Shown: positions 45,023 through 55,243 of the stretch, in pieces | Numbering within the stretch: the first letter of the stretch is position 1 | How the letters are laid out: the number at the start of each line of letters is the position of its first letter | Assembly: GCF_012516315.1 (NCBI RefSeq) | Contig: NZ_CP051185.1 | Span: 186,001-250,000 of the forward strand | Length of the DNA stretch: 64,000 nucleotides | Source of the DNA: Limnospira fusiformis SAG 85.79 | Lineage (GTDB): Bacteria; Cyanobacteriota; Cyanobacteriia; Cyanobacteriales; Microcoleaceae | Direction of reading: 5' to 3' | Made by a program: the position numbers and the translations under genes | The notes under the pieces: model-generated | What the model saw: only the letters and a program-made list of their open reading frames with translations | Told to the model about the DNA's origin: nothing | Databases searched by the model: none

Positions 45023-46190
45023 CCTGATTGAGGTTCTGGGGTGGGTTGCTGTTGTTAATTCACCACAGAATCTGGTTTGAATAACATCTAGTTATTTCGG
45101 TCAAGCCTATATCAGCCAAGTTAGTCTAGGGTGGGGTGTATAATATATATCAGTGTAATGCGGAGTTAGGAATTATGATAGCAGTTGACACCCTGACCCA
45201 TAAAACTGATGTTTTTTATCCGAGTGAGGACGGAGAACCCTTGGCAGAAACTTATGATCACGTTTACGCCATAATGGCGACTATGCTAGTTCTGAAAGAA
45301 TACCTAAAAAACCGAAAAGCGACGGTTTTGGCTGACCAATTTATGTATTATGCGGCGGGTTTCCCTAAGTTGCGAGTAGCCCCTGATGTGATGGTGATTT
45401 TTGATGTGGAACCGGGGGGAAGAGATAACTATAAAATTTGGGAAGAGGGACAGGTTCCGGTTGTCATTTTTGAGATGACTTCTCCGAGTACAAAAGAACA
45501 GGACCAAACGGTTAAGAAAAATCTCTATGAAAGTTTGGAGGTGAAAGAATACTGGTTATTTGACCCGAAAGGGGAGTGGATAACTGAACAATTACGGGGT
45601 TATCGTTTAGTGGGAGATAGTTACCAATTAATTACGGATAACCGCAGTGCAACTCTGGGTTTGCGTTTACAAGTTGCCGGGAAAATAATCGAGTTTTCCC
45701 GAGAAGATAACGGACAAAAATTGCTAATTCCTGATGAGGCATACGAGGCTTTGCAAGAGGCTACTTTGGCTAGAATAGAAGCTGAACAACTGGCGGAAGC
45801 TGAAAAACAACGGGCGGAAGCTGAAAAACAACGGGCGGATGAATTGGCAGCATTATTAAATCAATATCGCGAGCAATTTGGGGATTTACGTTAATCAAGT
45901 AAATAACTGATCACAACCCTGATAAAATACATCAGGAATAATGGGGGGGTTTTCATTGACGGGGGGTACAGCCATCACCCCCAACTCCTCCCGGGGGAGG
46001 GGGCTTGAGAATGTGCTTGCCTAAGAAATCTGCTAGAGTAAAAGTTAGTAGTTAATTGAGATGATTTACTATTGACAAATTCCGGTACTTGACTTATGAT
46101 GAAACCATGGGATAATGTGGCTGCATATATAAGCCAAAATTAATAATCCTGGTATTGAAACTGCTAAAATATCTAAAGACTAATAACTGT
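44904..46190. repeat. Tandem amplification unit 1 (arsC tail + Uma2 gene)
   Basis: 1287 bp from TATTTGAGGATTGGC in arsC to the sequence CTAATAACTG. Units 2 (46191-47519, 1329 bp) and 3 (47520-48786, 1266-1267 bp) repeat it almost exactly. The length differences are multiples of 21 bp, caused by the AEAEKQR codon repeat in the Uma2 gene. Confidence 0.95.
45175..45894 (+). CDS. Uma2-family (DUF820) putative endonuclease, tandem copy 1
   Basis: 239 aa from the ATG at 45175, preceded by GGAGTTAGGAATT; an open frame from GTG 45136 overlaps the TATAAT promoter box and was not chosen. The Uma2 PD-(D/E)XK-like core is visible: RVAPDVMVIFDVEPG, PVVIFEMTSPSTKEQDQTVKK, LYESLEVKEYWLFDP. The C terminus is a charged coiled coil with two AEAEKQR heptads. 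These genes are very abundant in cyanobacteria, and a nuclease role is assumed from the fold only. It has its own promoter (TATAAT at 45139). Confidence 0.88.
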   Translation: MIAVDTLTHKTDVFYPSEDGEPLAETYDHVYAIMATMLVLKEYLKNRKATVLADQFMYYAAGFPKLRVAPDVMVIFDVEPGGRDNYKIWEEGQVPVVIFEMTSPSTKEQDQTVKKNLYESLEVKEYWLFDPKGEWITEQLRGYRLVGDSYQLITDNRSATLGLRLQVAGKIIEFSREDNGQKLLIPDEAYEALQEATLARIEAEQLAEAEKQRAEAEKQRADELAALLNQYREQFGDLR

Positions 46191-47519
46191 TATTTGAGGA
46201 TTGGCAATTAGACGACCCAGCGGAAAAGCCGGAGATTTTTCCCAGGGTTAGGGAGGAAGTTCGAGACCGGGTGGAAAAGTTAATTAAAACATTGTTAGAC
46301 GATAACTAACCTGATTGAGGTTCTGGGGTGGGTTGCTGTTGTTAATTCACCACAGAATCTGGTTTGAATAACATCTAGTTATTTCGGTCAAGCCTATATC
46401 AGCCAAGTTAGTCTAGGGTGGGGTGTATAATATATATCAGTGTAATGCGGAGTTAGGAATTATGATAGCAGTTGACACCCTGACCCATAAAACTGATGTT
46501 TTTTATCCGAGTGAGGACGGAGAACCCTTGGCAGAAACTTATGATCACGTTTACGCCATAATGGCGACTATGCTAGTTCTGAAAGAATACCTAAAAAACC
46601 GAAAAGCGACGGTTTTGGCTGACCAATTTATGTATTATGCGGCGGGTTTCCCTAAGTTGCGAGTAGCCCCTGATGTGATGGTGATTTTTGATGTGGAACC
46701 GGGGGGAAGAGATAACTATAAAATTTGGGAAGAGGGACAGGTTCCGGTTGTCATTTTTGAGATGACTTCTCCGAGTACAAAAGAACAGGACCAAACGGTT
46801 AAGAAAAATCTCTATGAAAGTTTGGAGGTGAAAGAATACTGGTTATTTGACCCGAAAGGGGAGTGGATAACTGAACAATTACGGGGTTATCGTTTAGTGG
46901 GAGATAGTTACCAATTAATTACGGATAACCGCAGTGCAACTCTGGGTTTGCGTTTACAAGTTGCCGGGAAAATAATCGAGTTTTCCCGAGAAGATAACGG
47001 ACAAAAATTGCTAATTCCTGATGAGGCATACGAGGCTTTGCAAGAGGCTACTTTGGCTAGAATAGAAGCTGAACAACTGGCGGAAGCTGAAAAACAACGG
47101 GCGGAAGCTGAAAAACAACGGGCGGAAGCTGAAAAACAACGGGCGGAAGCTGAAAAACAACGGGCGGATGAATTGGCAGCATTATTAAATCAATATCGCG
47201 AGCAATTTGGGGATTTACGTTAATCAAGTAAATAACTGATCACAACCCTGATAAAATACATCAGGAATAATGGGGGGGTTTTCATTGACGGGGGGTACAG
47301 CCATCACCCCCAACTCCTCCCGGGGGAGGGGGCTTGAGAATGTGCTTGCCTAAGAAATCTGCTAGAGTAAAAGTTAGTAGTTAATTGAGATGATTTACTA
47401 TTGACAAATTCCGGTACTTGACTTATGATGAAACCATGGGAGAATGTGGCTGCATATATAAGCCAAAATTAATAATCCTGGTATTGAAACTGCTAAAATA
47501 TCTAAAGACTAATAACTGT
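46191..47519. repeat. Tandem amplification unit 2
   Basis: Begins with a non-functional 119-bp copy of the arsC 3' end (46191-46309) and includes the second Uma2 gene. One visible change in the tail: GGGATAATGTGG in unit 1 is GGGAGAATGTGG here. Confidence 0.95.
46462..47223 (+). CDS. Uma2-family putative endonuclease, tandem copy 2
   Basis: 253 aa from the ATG equivalent to copy 1. The protein is identical to copy 1 in the core but has four AEAEKQR heptads instead of two, so its C-terminal coiled coil is 14 residues longer. The same promoter and ribosome binding site are duplicated upstream. Identity in the flanks shows that the duplication is recent. Confidence 0.88.
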   Translation: MIAVDTLTHKTDVFYPSEDGEPLAETYDHVYAIMATMLVLKEYLKNRKATVLADQFMYYAAGFPKLRVAPDVMVIFDVEPGGRDNYKIWEEGQVPVVIFEMTSPSTKEQDQTVKKNLYESLEVKEYWLFDPKGEWITEQLRGYRLVGDSYQLITDNRSATLGLRLQVAGKIIEFSREDNGQKLLIPDEAYEALQEATLARIEAEQLAEAEKQRAEAEKQRAEAEKQRAEAEKQRADELAALLNQYREQFGDLR

Positions 47520-48786
47520 TATTTGAGGATTGGCAATTAGACGACCCAGCGGAAAAGCCGGAGATTTTTCCCAGGGTTAGGGAGGAAGTTCGAGACCGGG
47601 TGGAAAAGTTAATTAAAACATTGTTAGACGATAACTAACCTGATTGAGGTTCTGGGGTGGGTTGCTGTTGTTAATTCACCACAGAATCTGGTTTGAATAA
47701 CATCTAGTTATTTCGGTCAAGCCTATATCAGCCAAGTTAGTCTAGGGTGGGGTGTATAATATATATCAGTGTAATGCGGAGTTAGGAATTATGATAGCAG
47801 TTGACACCCTGACCCATAAAACTGATGTTTTTTATCCGAGTGAGGACGGAGAACCCTTGGCAGAAACTTATGATCACGTTTACGCCATAATGGCGACTAT
47901 GCTAGTTCTGAAAGAATACCTAAAAAACCGAAAAGCGACGGTTTTGGCTGACCAATTTATGTATTATGCGGCGGGTTTCCCTAAGTTGCGAGTAGCCCCT
48001 GATGTGATGGTGATTTTTGATGTGGAACCGGGGGGAAGAGATAACTATAAAATTTGGGAAGAGGGACAGGTTCCGGTTGTCATTTTTGAGATGACTTCTC
48101 CGAGTACAAAAGAACAGGACCAAACGGTTAAGAAAAATCTCTATGAAAGTTTGGAGGTGAAAGAATACTGGTTATTTGACCCGAAAGGGGAGTGGATAAC
48201 TGAACAATTACGGGGTTATCGTTTAGTGGGAGATAGTTACCAATTAATTACGGATAACCGCAGTGCAACTCTGGGTTTGCGTTTACAAGTTGCCGGGAAA
48301 ATAATCGAGTTTTCCCGAGAAGATAACGGACAAAAATTGCTAATTCCTGATGAGGTATACGAGGCTTTGCAAGAGGCTACTTTGGCTAGAATAGAAGCTG
48401 AACAACGGGCGGAAGCGGAAAAACAACGGGCGGATGAATTGGCAGCATTATTAAATCAATATCGCGAGCAATTTGGGGATTTACGTTAATCAAGTAAATA
48501 ACTGATCACAACCCTGATAAAATACATCAGGAATAATGGGGGGGGTTTCATTGACCGGGGGTACAGCCCTCACCCCCAACTCCTCCCGGGGGAGGGGGCT
48601 TGAGAATGTGCTGGTTTAAGAAATCTGCTAGAGTAAAAGTTAGTAGTTAATTGAGATGATTTACTATTGACAAATCCCGGAACTTGACTTATGATGAAAT
48701 CATGGGAAAATGTGGCGGCATATATAAGCCAAAATTAATAATCCTGTTATTGAGACTGCTAAAATATCTAAAGACTAATAACTGTT
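47520..48786. repeat. Tandem amplification unit 3
   Basis: Begins with a third arsC tail fragment (47520-47638). The 3' part (48540-48786) has about ten scattered differences from units 1 and 2 (for example GACCGGGGGTACAGCCCTC), so this is the ancestral right flank and the amplification spread leftwards from it. It ends where rqcH starts. Confidence 0.93.
47791..48489 (+). CDS. Uma2-family putative endonuclease, tandem copy 3
   Basis: 232 aa. Same core, with one residue change near the C terminus (DEVYEAL for DEAYEAL), and one AEAEKQR heptad (EQRAEAEKQRADE). The heptad number therefore runs 2, 4, 1 across the three copies. Followed by a 300-bp spacer with a CCCCCAACTCCTCCCGGGGG-type dyad. 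Confidence 0.88.
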   Translation: MIAVDTLTHKTDVFYPSEDGEPLAETYDHVYAIMATMLVLKEYLKNRKATVLADQFMYYAAGFPKLRVAPDVMVIFDVEPGGRDNYKIWEEGQVPVVIFEMTSPSTKEQDQTVKKNLYESLEVKEYWLFDPKGEWITEQLRGYRLVGDSYQLITDNRSATLGLRLQVAGKIIEFSREDNGQKLLIPDEVYEALQEATLARIEAEQRAEAEKQRADELAALLNQYREQFGDLR

Positions 48787-48789
48787 AAG
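48490..48789. other. Spacer between Uma2 copy 3 and rqcH
   Basis: No gene. An imperfect GC-rich dyad (CCCCCAACTCC/GGGGGAGGGGG, about 48573-48599) may terminate Uma2 transcription. AT-rich sequence follows with CATATATAAGCC, a possible rqcH promoter. Confidence 0.4.
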
Positions 48790-50529
48790 ATGCAACCCGT
48801 AGATTATACCACGCTGATAGGGTCTTGTTGTGAATTGCGGTCTAACTGGTTACCAGCAAGACTTGAACAGGTGTATCAGCGCGATCGCTTTACTATTTCT
48901 CTCGCCCTACGAACGCTGAAGGGTAGGGGCTGGTTAGACATTTCTTGGCATCCCCAAGCGGCACGAATTTGTATTTCTACGCCGCCGCCACGGGTTGCTG
49001 ATACGTTCACATTTAGCGACCAATTGCGACACCAACTGAGTGGTTTGGCTTTAGTAGACATTGCGGAAGTTGCGCCCTGGGAAAGGGTTTTAGACCTGCA
49101 ATTTGCGAAGCGTCCGGGAGAAGCGGCGCTCTGGCATTTGTATGTAGAAATAATGACGAAATATAGCAATGTTATTTTAACGGGAAAAGATAACTTAATT
49201 GTGACGGCGGCGCACCAAGTGAGTTCTCAACAGTCTAGTGTGCGTCCGATCCAAACAGGCGATCGCTATGAATTACCGCCCGGTCTGACTGACCCCATTC
49301 CTAAGCTAGAAGAACCCCTAGAAAAGTGGCAAGAAAGAGTTAGTTTAATTCCCGATTTGCTGAAACGACAATTAATGAAAAGCTATCGAGGTTTAAGTTC
49401 GACTTTAGCAGTGGGTTTAATGGCGGCGGCGAATTTGGAAAGCGATCGCACTACGGACAGTCTAAGCAATGAAGAATGGGAAAAACTATTCCAGCAGTGG
49501 CGACAGTGGTTAACAGCGTTAGAAACTGGTAAATTTGAACCGGTTTGGACAGCCACAGGTTACAGCGTCATGGGTTGGGGAAAGATAGGGGAAAGTCCGG
49601 CGAATGTGCAGGAACTTCTCAATGAGTATTACACCCAGGAATTAAACGGTCAGGAGTTCAGACAATTACAGCATCAAATCAGCCAAAAATTGCAGACACT
49701 CCTAAAGAAATTGGGGGTAAAGTTAGCGGAATTTAACCAGCGCCTACAACAGTCAGAAAAAGCGGATTTATATCGTAGTCAAGCGGACTTATTAATGGCT
49801 AGTTTACATGAGTGGCAGCCGGGAATGAAATCAATCACCCTCGCTGATTTTGAAACATCTGCACCTGTAAAAATTCCCCTAGAACCGGAAAAAAATGCGG
49901 TGCAAAATGCCCAAAGTCTCTATAAACGCCATCAGAAAATGAAACGCGCCCGCATGGCGATCGCTCCACTAATTGAAGCTGTCCGGGAAGAAATCAACTA
50001 TCTGGAACAAGTAGAAGCAGCCCTATATCAAGTTGCTAATTATAGAAAACCGGGAGATTTGCAAACCCTGACAGAAATTCGAGGGGAATTAATCGAGGAA
50101 GGATATCTAACAATTCCCGACTATCGCCCCCAAAACTTAGGAACAGAAACGGAATTTTATCGGTATGTAACCCCTGGTGGTTTTGAGTTATTAGTAGGTC
50201 GGAATAATCAACAAAACGATCGCCTCACATTTCGGGTAGCCACGGACTATGATTTATGGTTTCATACCCAGGAAATTCCTGGAAGCCATGCTTTATTAAG
50301 GCTACCAGCGGGACAGGTTCCTGATGATAATGATTTGCAGTTTACGGCTAATATCACGGCCTATTATAGCCGCGCGCGTCAGAGTGAACAGGTCCCCGTC
50401 ATTTACACCCAGCCGAAATATGTTTATAAACCCAAGGGGGCGAAACCGGGAATGGTTATCTATAAAAATGAACAGGTTTTATGGGGTGTACCTCAACAGG
50501 CGATCGCCCTTTTGGGGCTAGATGGCTAA
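48790..50529 (+). CDS. rqcH: NFACT-family protein, RqcH/Rqc2 homologue
   Basis: 579 aa. NFACT-N domain from the first residue (MQPVDYTTLIGSCCELRSNW region, VYQRDRFTISLALRT), central coiled coil, and NFACT-R (DUF814) domain near the C terminus with FHTQEIPGSHALLR and YTQPKYVYKPKGAKPGMV. Bacterial RqcH binds obstructed 50S subunits and adds alanine tails to stalled chains; older annotations call it fibronectin-binding protein. Cyanobacterial members are usually single copy. Length is normal. Confidence 0.88.
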   Translation: MQPVDYTTLIGSCCELRSNWLPARLEQVYQRDRFTISLALRTLKGRGWLDISWHPQAARICISTPPPRVADTFTFSDQLRHQLSGLALVDIAEVAPWERVLDLQFAKRPGEAALWHLYVEIMTKYSNVILTGKDNLIVTAAHQVSSQQSSVRPIQTGDRYELPPGLTDPIPKLEEPLEKWQERVSLIPDLLKRQLMKSYRGLSSTLAVGLMAAANLESDRTTDSLSNEEWEKLFQQWRQWLTALETGKFEPVWTATGYSVMGWGKIGESPANVQELLNEYYTQELNGQEFRQLQHQISQKLQTLLKKLGVKLAEFNQRLQQSEKADLYRSQADLLMASLHEWQPGMKSITLADFETSAPVKIPLEPEKNAVQNAQSLYKRHQKMKRARMAIAPLIEAVREEINYLEQVEAALYQVANYRKPGDLQTLTEIRGELIEEGYLTIPDYRPQNLGTETEFYRYVTPGGFELLVGRNNQQNDRLTFRVATDYDLWFHTQEIPGSHALLRLPAGQVPDDNDLQFTANITAYYSRARQSEQVPVIYTQPKYVYKPKGAKPGMVIYKNEQVLWGVPQQAIALLGLDG

Positions 50530-50564
50530 AAAGTTAATTTTTTTAAAAAATGTTGTGCTTTTTG

Positions 50565-50650
50565 TTACAATGCAATGGAGAGGTTTGAGAATTTATACCC
50601 GCTACTGAAGGCGGAACGCCCAGCTCGGGTATCCTCAAATCACAACAACA
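50565..50650 (+). ncRNA. Candidate small RNA with long hairpin
   Basis: TACAAT (50565-50570) could be a -10 box. From about 50580 the RNA folds: TTTGAG (50584-50589) with CTCAAA (50634-50639) and ATACCCG (50595-50601) with CGGGTAT (50626-50632), with an inner GGCG-GAAC-GCC hairpin. The distance from rqcH (about 50 nt) and its own box suggest a separate transcript. No known family recognised. Confidence 0.4.
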
Positions 50651-50668
50651 ACGGTATCCTTATTTAGC

Positions 50669-50702
50669 GTGACCAGTCCCCGTCAGGAGTCTGGTCATTT
50701 TC
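50669..50702. terminator. Terminator between convergent genes
   Basis: GACCAG (50671-50676) pairs with CTGGTC (50690-50695), followed on the plus strand by ATTTTCATT. The minus-strand gene ends at 50704, so it can serve the upstream RNA. Confidence 0.65.
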
Positions 50703-50703
50703 A

Positions 50704-51177
50704 TTAAGCCTGACCGGGAAGGCGATCGCAACGGATCTCTATCATAAATCCATCGGGGTCATACAAGTAGATACCGCGACCTGTGGGGCGGCTGATAGGT
50801 CCTCTGGCGATCGCGACATTATGATTCTGTAAAGCCTCAACAGCCGTATCAAAGAGAGTCGGATCAATATCAAAAGCCAAATGATTGGCCCCAGTAAACT
50901 CATGGGTCGGGTCAGGGTGGGGAGGTTGTAGGTTAGGTTCCGAAAATAAATCAATCACTGTGCCATCTCCGGTGACAAAGTTGGCTACTTTTCCGGCTGC
51001 AACTAATGATTTGAGGGTGCTGGGAACCTCATCCCCGGTTAGTTCATGGAGTCCCAGGACTTTGCCATAAAATTGACGAGAAGCCCGGATATCAGCAACA
51101 TTTAAGGCGATATGATGGACGCGACGTAGCATCCCAGCGGTTAAGCACTTTTGATTATGATTGGAGATAGTCTGCAT
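50704..51177 (-). CDS. VOC/glyoxalase-superfamily protein
   Basis: 157 aa; an internal ATG at 51132 (MLRRVHHIALNVADI) gives the compact domain and may be the real start. Metal-site residues of the vicinal-oxygen-chelate fold are visible: His in RVHHIALNV, Asp/His in GANHLAFDID, Glu in GFMIEIRCD, with RGIYLYDPDG in the last beta strand. Substrate cannot be assigned; members include glyoxalase I and ring-cleavage dioxygenases. Single gene, convergent with the small RNA locus. Confidence 0.85.
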   Translation of the reverse strand: MQTISNHNQKCLTAGMLRRVHHIALNVADIRASRQFYGKVLGLHELTGDEVPSTLKSLVAAGKVANFVTGDGTVIDLFSEPNLQPPHPDPTHEFTGANHLAFDIDPTLFDTAVEALQNHNVAIARGPISRPTGRGIYLYDPDGFMIEIRCDRLPGQA

Positions 51178-51467
51178 GGCGAAAACTCCGCAAAATAGCT
51201 ATTGATCCATTCTAGCTAAATTAGTAGATAACGGGGGTGATATCTGGGGAGATTTTCTCAATTTTTGATTGATTATTAATGGGATGTAATTATAGCATAT
51301 TTATTCCCGAAACGCCAGCCCAAATCAGTGGCAAAAAACCAGCAGAAGACCAATAGTTAGAGGATTCCGGTTGACCACCCCACGATTATCCTCTGTCACT
51401 ATGGGGAAAAATTGCTATAATTGCGGATCATATTCAACCCATCAACTGGACCCTTGACAAATATTCT

Positions 51468-52754
51468 ATGGTAAGACCAATTTTTAATAGCATTAAAATT
51501 AGTGCGATCGCCTTAATGTTAATAGGGGTAGGATTCCATTTTCCCACCCTTTCCGCCGCCGCCCAAAATCAGTCGGAAGAAGTAGATCTAGGAGTTCTCG
51601 ATCCCTTTGCGCCTAACCCCCTGCTGAGTCAAGAACCTGACCCTTTATTACCTAACCCCCCCAGAGACGGAAATATCCTCAGTGAAAGTGAACAAGAAAC
51701 CCTCGCCCCTGAACTCGATCGCCTGAACGCGGAAGCCACGGCTCTCCTGGCGGCGGGAAATGCGATCGCTGCTTTTGAATTATGGACTAGGGAACTGCGC
51801 TTACGTCGCTATTTCGGACCTTTGGAAGAAATCGCCGCCCTAGAAAGAGTCGGGTTAATTTCCTGGGAAAATGGTCAGCGTCTCTACTTGGAATTTATTA
51901 CGGATCGCCTCCATCAAATTCTCCTCAACAGCCCCGATCAGACTATTTTAGAAGCCCTAGGAAATGCCTTTCAAACAGTCCGCGCCAAAGATTATGGAAT
52001 CCAAGCATATCAGAGGCTGTTAGAAATTTATGCAGAAGATAATATCTGGCAAAAAGAAGGATGGTTAAATGCGATCGCTGTGATTTATCTTAACTGGTTA
52101 GACTATCCCCAAGCAGCGGCGGCTTACCGAGAATTACTGCGAACTCAACAACAGATCGAAAACCTGCGCCAACGGGGAGAACTACCGCCACCACCACCAC
52201 CCATAGCCAACGGAAACCCCCCACCTTCGCGATTACAATCTCTCCGAAATTTAGCATTTATTTATGAACAAATGAGGGAATTTTTAGAAGCGATCGCCAC
52301 TCGTGATCAACTGGTTGAATATCATCTTGGACAGTCCAATTTAGGGCCGATTCCCGACCTCAAAATAGCGATCGCCACCAACCATGAACAACTCGGTCAA
52401 TTCCAACAAGCTGGTCAAGCCTATCAACAAGCCTATCAGTTTGCCATAAATATCCAACAATTTGAGAATGCTAGTATCGCCCTCGCGCGATTAGCGCAAC
52501 TTTATATGGAACAAAATCAAACTGAAACCGCCTTAGAATTATATCAAGCTAAACTACTGGTTAATCAACGTTCCTTCAATTTTTTTTCCATGATGAACAC
52601 CTATGATAATATAGGAGAAATCCATCGGCAAAAACAAGCATATCCCCAAGCATTACAAGCCTTTCAAAGAGCCTTACAACTCGCCCAACAACTCCAACAC
52701 AAAGAGGATTATTTTCTCGCCAAAATTGATGAAATCAACCGCCAAATCAGATAA
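51468..52754 (+). CDS. Exported tetratricopeptide-repeat protein
   Basis: 428 aa. N-terminal signal peptide (ISAIALMLIGVGFHFPTLSA, cleavage near AAAQN). A Pro/Asn-rich linker with repeated DPLLPNPP-type motifs follows, then helical TPR units with the W/L-G-x-x-Y-A-x-F pattern (YGIQAYQRLLEIYAED, PQAAAAYRELLRTQ, FQQAGQAYQQAYQFA, PQALQAFQRALQLAQQLQ). A PPPPPPI stretch splits the TPRs at about residue 240. It is probably a periplasmic scaffold; partners unknown. Confidence 0.85.
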   Translation: MVRPIFNSIKISAIALMLIGVGFHFPTLSAAAQNQSEEVDLGVLDPFAPNPLLSQEPDPLLPNPPRDGNILSESEQETLAPELDRLNAEATALLAAGNAIAAFELWTRELRLRRYFGPLEEIAALERVGLISWENGQRLYLEFITDRLHQILLNSPDQTILEALGNAFQTVRAKDYGIQAYQRLLEIYAEDNIWQKEGWLNAIAVIYLNWLDYPQAAAAYRELLRTQQQIENLRQRGELPPPPPPIANGNPPPSRLQSLRNLAFIYEQMREFLEAIATRDQLVEYHLGQSNLGPIPDLKIAIATNHEQLGQFQQAGQAYQQAYQFAINIQQFENASIALARLAQLYMEQNQTETALELYQAKLLVNQRSFNFFSMMNTYDNIGEIHRQKQAYPQALQAFQRALQLAQQLQHKEDYFLAKIDEINRQIR

Positions 52755-52812
52755 ATAATTCCCCCTTAGCAGAGTATTTGATACCCTTTGAAAAAGTCAT
52801 CAATTGTCCCGC

Positions 52813-53154
52813 TCAAAATCTAGTAGTTCTGGTTTTCAGTAAATTACAACCCACCAAAATTGAACTTATAGACAACAAAAATGTCAATAAACTGCCAGGA
52901 CGCAGTATAATTCTGGCGTGTAGAAATACCAAGATAATTCCCAGCGATAGCAGTATCCAACCCAAATTTCCAGTTTCCCTAGGAAAAGAGATCAAAGCCA
53001 CCAAACCAGAAACCATCAACAAAACACTCCCAGCGGTTGACATACTTCCGAACAAATTGAGTGACAACCTAGTAGCGACTATGATATTCTGACCGAGAAA
53101 ATAAATCCCCAATAACACTAGCGCCAATCCTACCAATGGTGTTATAATTTTCAT
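52813..53154 (-). CDS. Small membrane protein
   Basis: 113 aa with four hydrophobic segments (LVGLALVLLGIYFLG, GSVLLMVSGLVALI, WILLSLGIILVFL, LLTFLLSISSILVG). The antisense frame on the plus strand is a shadow. No motif that points to a function. Confidence 0.65.
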   Translation of the reverse strand: MKIITPLVGLALVLLGIYFLGQNIIVATRLSLNLFGSMSTAGSVLLMVSGLVALISFPRETGNLGWILLSLGIILVFLHARIILRPGSLLTFLLSISSILVGCNLLKTRTTRF

Positions 53155-53397
53155 AACTCTCCATGACCTTGGTTAATTTGTGTTAATGCTAGTCTAGCAT
53201 TTTCCTCATACCAATGGGGAAGAGTCTTTCACCCCGGAGAGTTGGTGAGAGTTGCTTTCCGTCCGGTCAACCCCTCACGTAAAACTCATGAAAATTCCCC
53301 ACCAGTATCTCAACCTCCATTGTAGACTAAAATCATAGACTAAATAGATTGGTTTCTGGTGAGGAGTGTAACCTAGGGGGAATTGGCTGATATATTA

Positions 53398-54924
53398 CTA
53401 AGCACCAACGGACTCTTTAGCCGCATACATGACTTCTAAGGTAATTTCTTGGAAACCGCGATCGCGGGCGAATTTCTCCGTGTTGCGCTTGACCTTACCC
53501 CGCACAAAACCGGGAACCTTATTTAATTCCGCCTGAGCATCTTTAGACCAACTCAAATCAGAATCAGCGGAAATTCCCTTAGTAATCACTTCCTTGGTAT
53601 CATGACCACCGAAGATTTCCAACAGGTGATCTTCCATACCCAAGGTAAAGGAATTATACACCAAATCAGCAATCTGATTAGTTCCCTCATAGCCTAAAAA
53701 TGGCTTATATCCAATGGGGAAATTTTGGATATGAATAGGCGCAGCAATGACACCACAAGGGATATTTAAACGCTTCCCAACGTGGCGTTCCATTTGAGTA
53801 CCAAAAATAGCAGCAGGTTCAAGACGAGCGATCGCATCAGCGATCGCACCATGATCATCACTAATTAAAACCTGATCACAGTATTCGCTAACTTGCTGTT
53901 TAAACCAGTCCGCATCATACTTACAATAAGTTCCAGCCAAAACCACATGAATACCCATTTCCCGCGCCAGAATTTTAGTCATAGCTGCCGCGTGGGTATT
54001 ATCCCCAAACACCACCGCTTTTTTACCAGTTAAATTCTGGCAATCAATCGAACGAGAGAACCAAGCCGCCTGGGAAACATACAGAGTTTGATTATTGATA
54101 TATTCTTCATAATCGACACCAGCACCTTGAGCATTAATCAACTCTTGAATTTGGCGGATACACCGCGCAGTTTCTACCACCCCCATAGGAGTTATATCAA
54201 CATAAGGCGTTCCCAATTCAGCCTGTAAATATTCAGCCGTCATCATTCCCAATTCCCGATAGGGAACTAAGTTAAACCAAGCGCGAGACAGATTTTTGAG
54301 GTTATGAACTGATGCGCCTTCCGGGATTACCTCATTTACCTGAATTCCCAAATCTGCCATTAACCGTTTTAATTCAGTACAATCATGTTGATTATGGAAA
54401 CCTAGGGTAGACATTCCCAGAATATTAACCGAAGGTTGCGCCGTTTTTCCTTCCGGTAAATCCCCTTTTTTTCGGGCTTTTTCAGTATAGAATTGGACAA
54501 TTTGTTGTAAGGTGCGATCGGCCGCCTGTAGTTCATTAACCCGATAGTGATTAACATCTGCTAACATCACATCCCCTTGAGCGTCCAACTGAGCGCGTTC
54601 TACAAAATTCGCCAAGTCTTCTTGCAGAATACTAGAGGTACAGGTAGGGGTCAAAACAATTAAATCTGGGTTTTCTTCCCGATCTTTACGAACAATATTA
54701 TCAACGACTTTTTCCTGGGAACCGCGCGCCAAGACGTGGCGATCGACGATACTAGCTGTTACTGGGGTGTAGTCCCTTTCCCGTTCTAACATAGACCGCA
54801 TTACATTAAAGTAATCATCCCCCAAAGGAGCGTGCATAATTGCGTGTACATTCTGAAAAGAACTAGCAATGCGGAGTGTCCCAATATGAGCAGGTCCTGC
54901 ATACATCCAGTAGGCTAATTTCAT
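53398..54924 (-). CDS. chlB: Light-independent protochlorophyllide reductase subunit B
   Basis: 508 aa. Nitrogenase MoFe-like subunit. D36 in PLGDDYFN is the position of the unusual aspartate ligand of the NB-cluster, and [14 protein letters not shown] carries the Cys ligand. The C-terminal PCP_red-type domain is [20 protein letters not shown]. With ChlN and ChlL it reduces protochlorophyllide to chlorophyllide in the dark. chlN and chlL are not next to it here. Confidence 0.97.
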   Translation of the reverse strand: MKLAYWMYAGPAHIGTLRIASSFQNVHAIMHAPLGDDYFNVMRSMLERERDYTPVTASIVDRHVLARGSQEKVVDNIVRKDREENPDLIVLTPTCTSSILQEDLANFVERAQLDAQGDVMLADVNHYRVNELQAADRTLQQIVQFYTEKARKKGDLPEGKTAQPSVNILGMSTLGFHNQHDCTELKRLMADLGIQVNEVIPEGASVHNLKNLSRAWFNLVPYRELGMMTAEYLQAELGTPYVDITPMGVVETARCIRQIQELINAQGAGVDYEEYINNQTLYVSQAAWFSRSIDCQNLTGKKAVVFGDNTHAAAMTKILAREMGIHVVLAGTYCKYDADWFKQQVSEYCDQVLISDDHGAIADAIARLEPAAIFGTQMERHVGKRLNIPCGVIAAPIHIQNFPIGYKPFLGYEGTNQIADLVYNSFTLGMEDHLLEIFGGHDTKEVITKGISADSDLSWSKDAQAELNKVPGFVRGKVKRNTEKFARDRGFQEITLEVMYAAKESVGA

Positions 54925-55243
54925 ACAATTTTCTCCCTTATTTATAATTACTGATCACGGGTTCTGGTGATAGTCTCAATCTGCCAATTTATCGACAGTA
55001 CCGAGTAAAAACACCTATTTTCCTAGACGATACATTCAGGCTCTAGTGATTCAGTCTGCCACTTAAATAACCATTTGATGATGGGATGCAATGATTCTTA
55101 TATTTATTGTTGAGATTTGTAAAGATTTCGGCAATTCCCTTGACAAAATTACCCAGATTATCCCACAAAAAATAATGGGTAAAATTTCTCATGCTCTATC
55201 ACCTATATATCCCCCATCTGGCTCCCTAACGGTTGCTTTGTGA
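54925..55243. other. Intergenic region upstream of chlB
   Basis: 319 bp, no gene seen on either strand. AT-rich promoter-like stretches (TTATATTTATTG near 55098) and no clear hairpin. Confidence 0.4.

Noticed and set aside
45304..45507. 67-aa minus-strand frame repeated three times (also 46591, 47920)
   Set aside because: Antisense shadow of the Uma2 genes; repeated only because the unit is triplicated.
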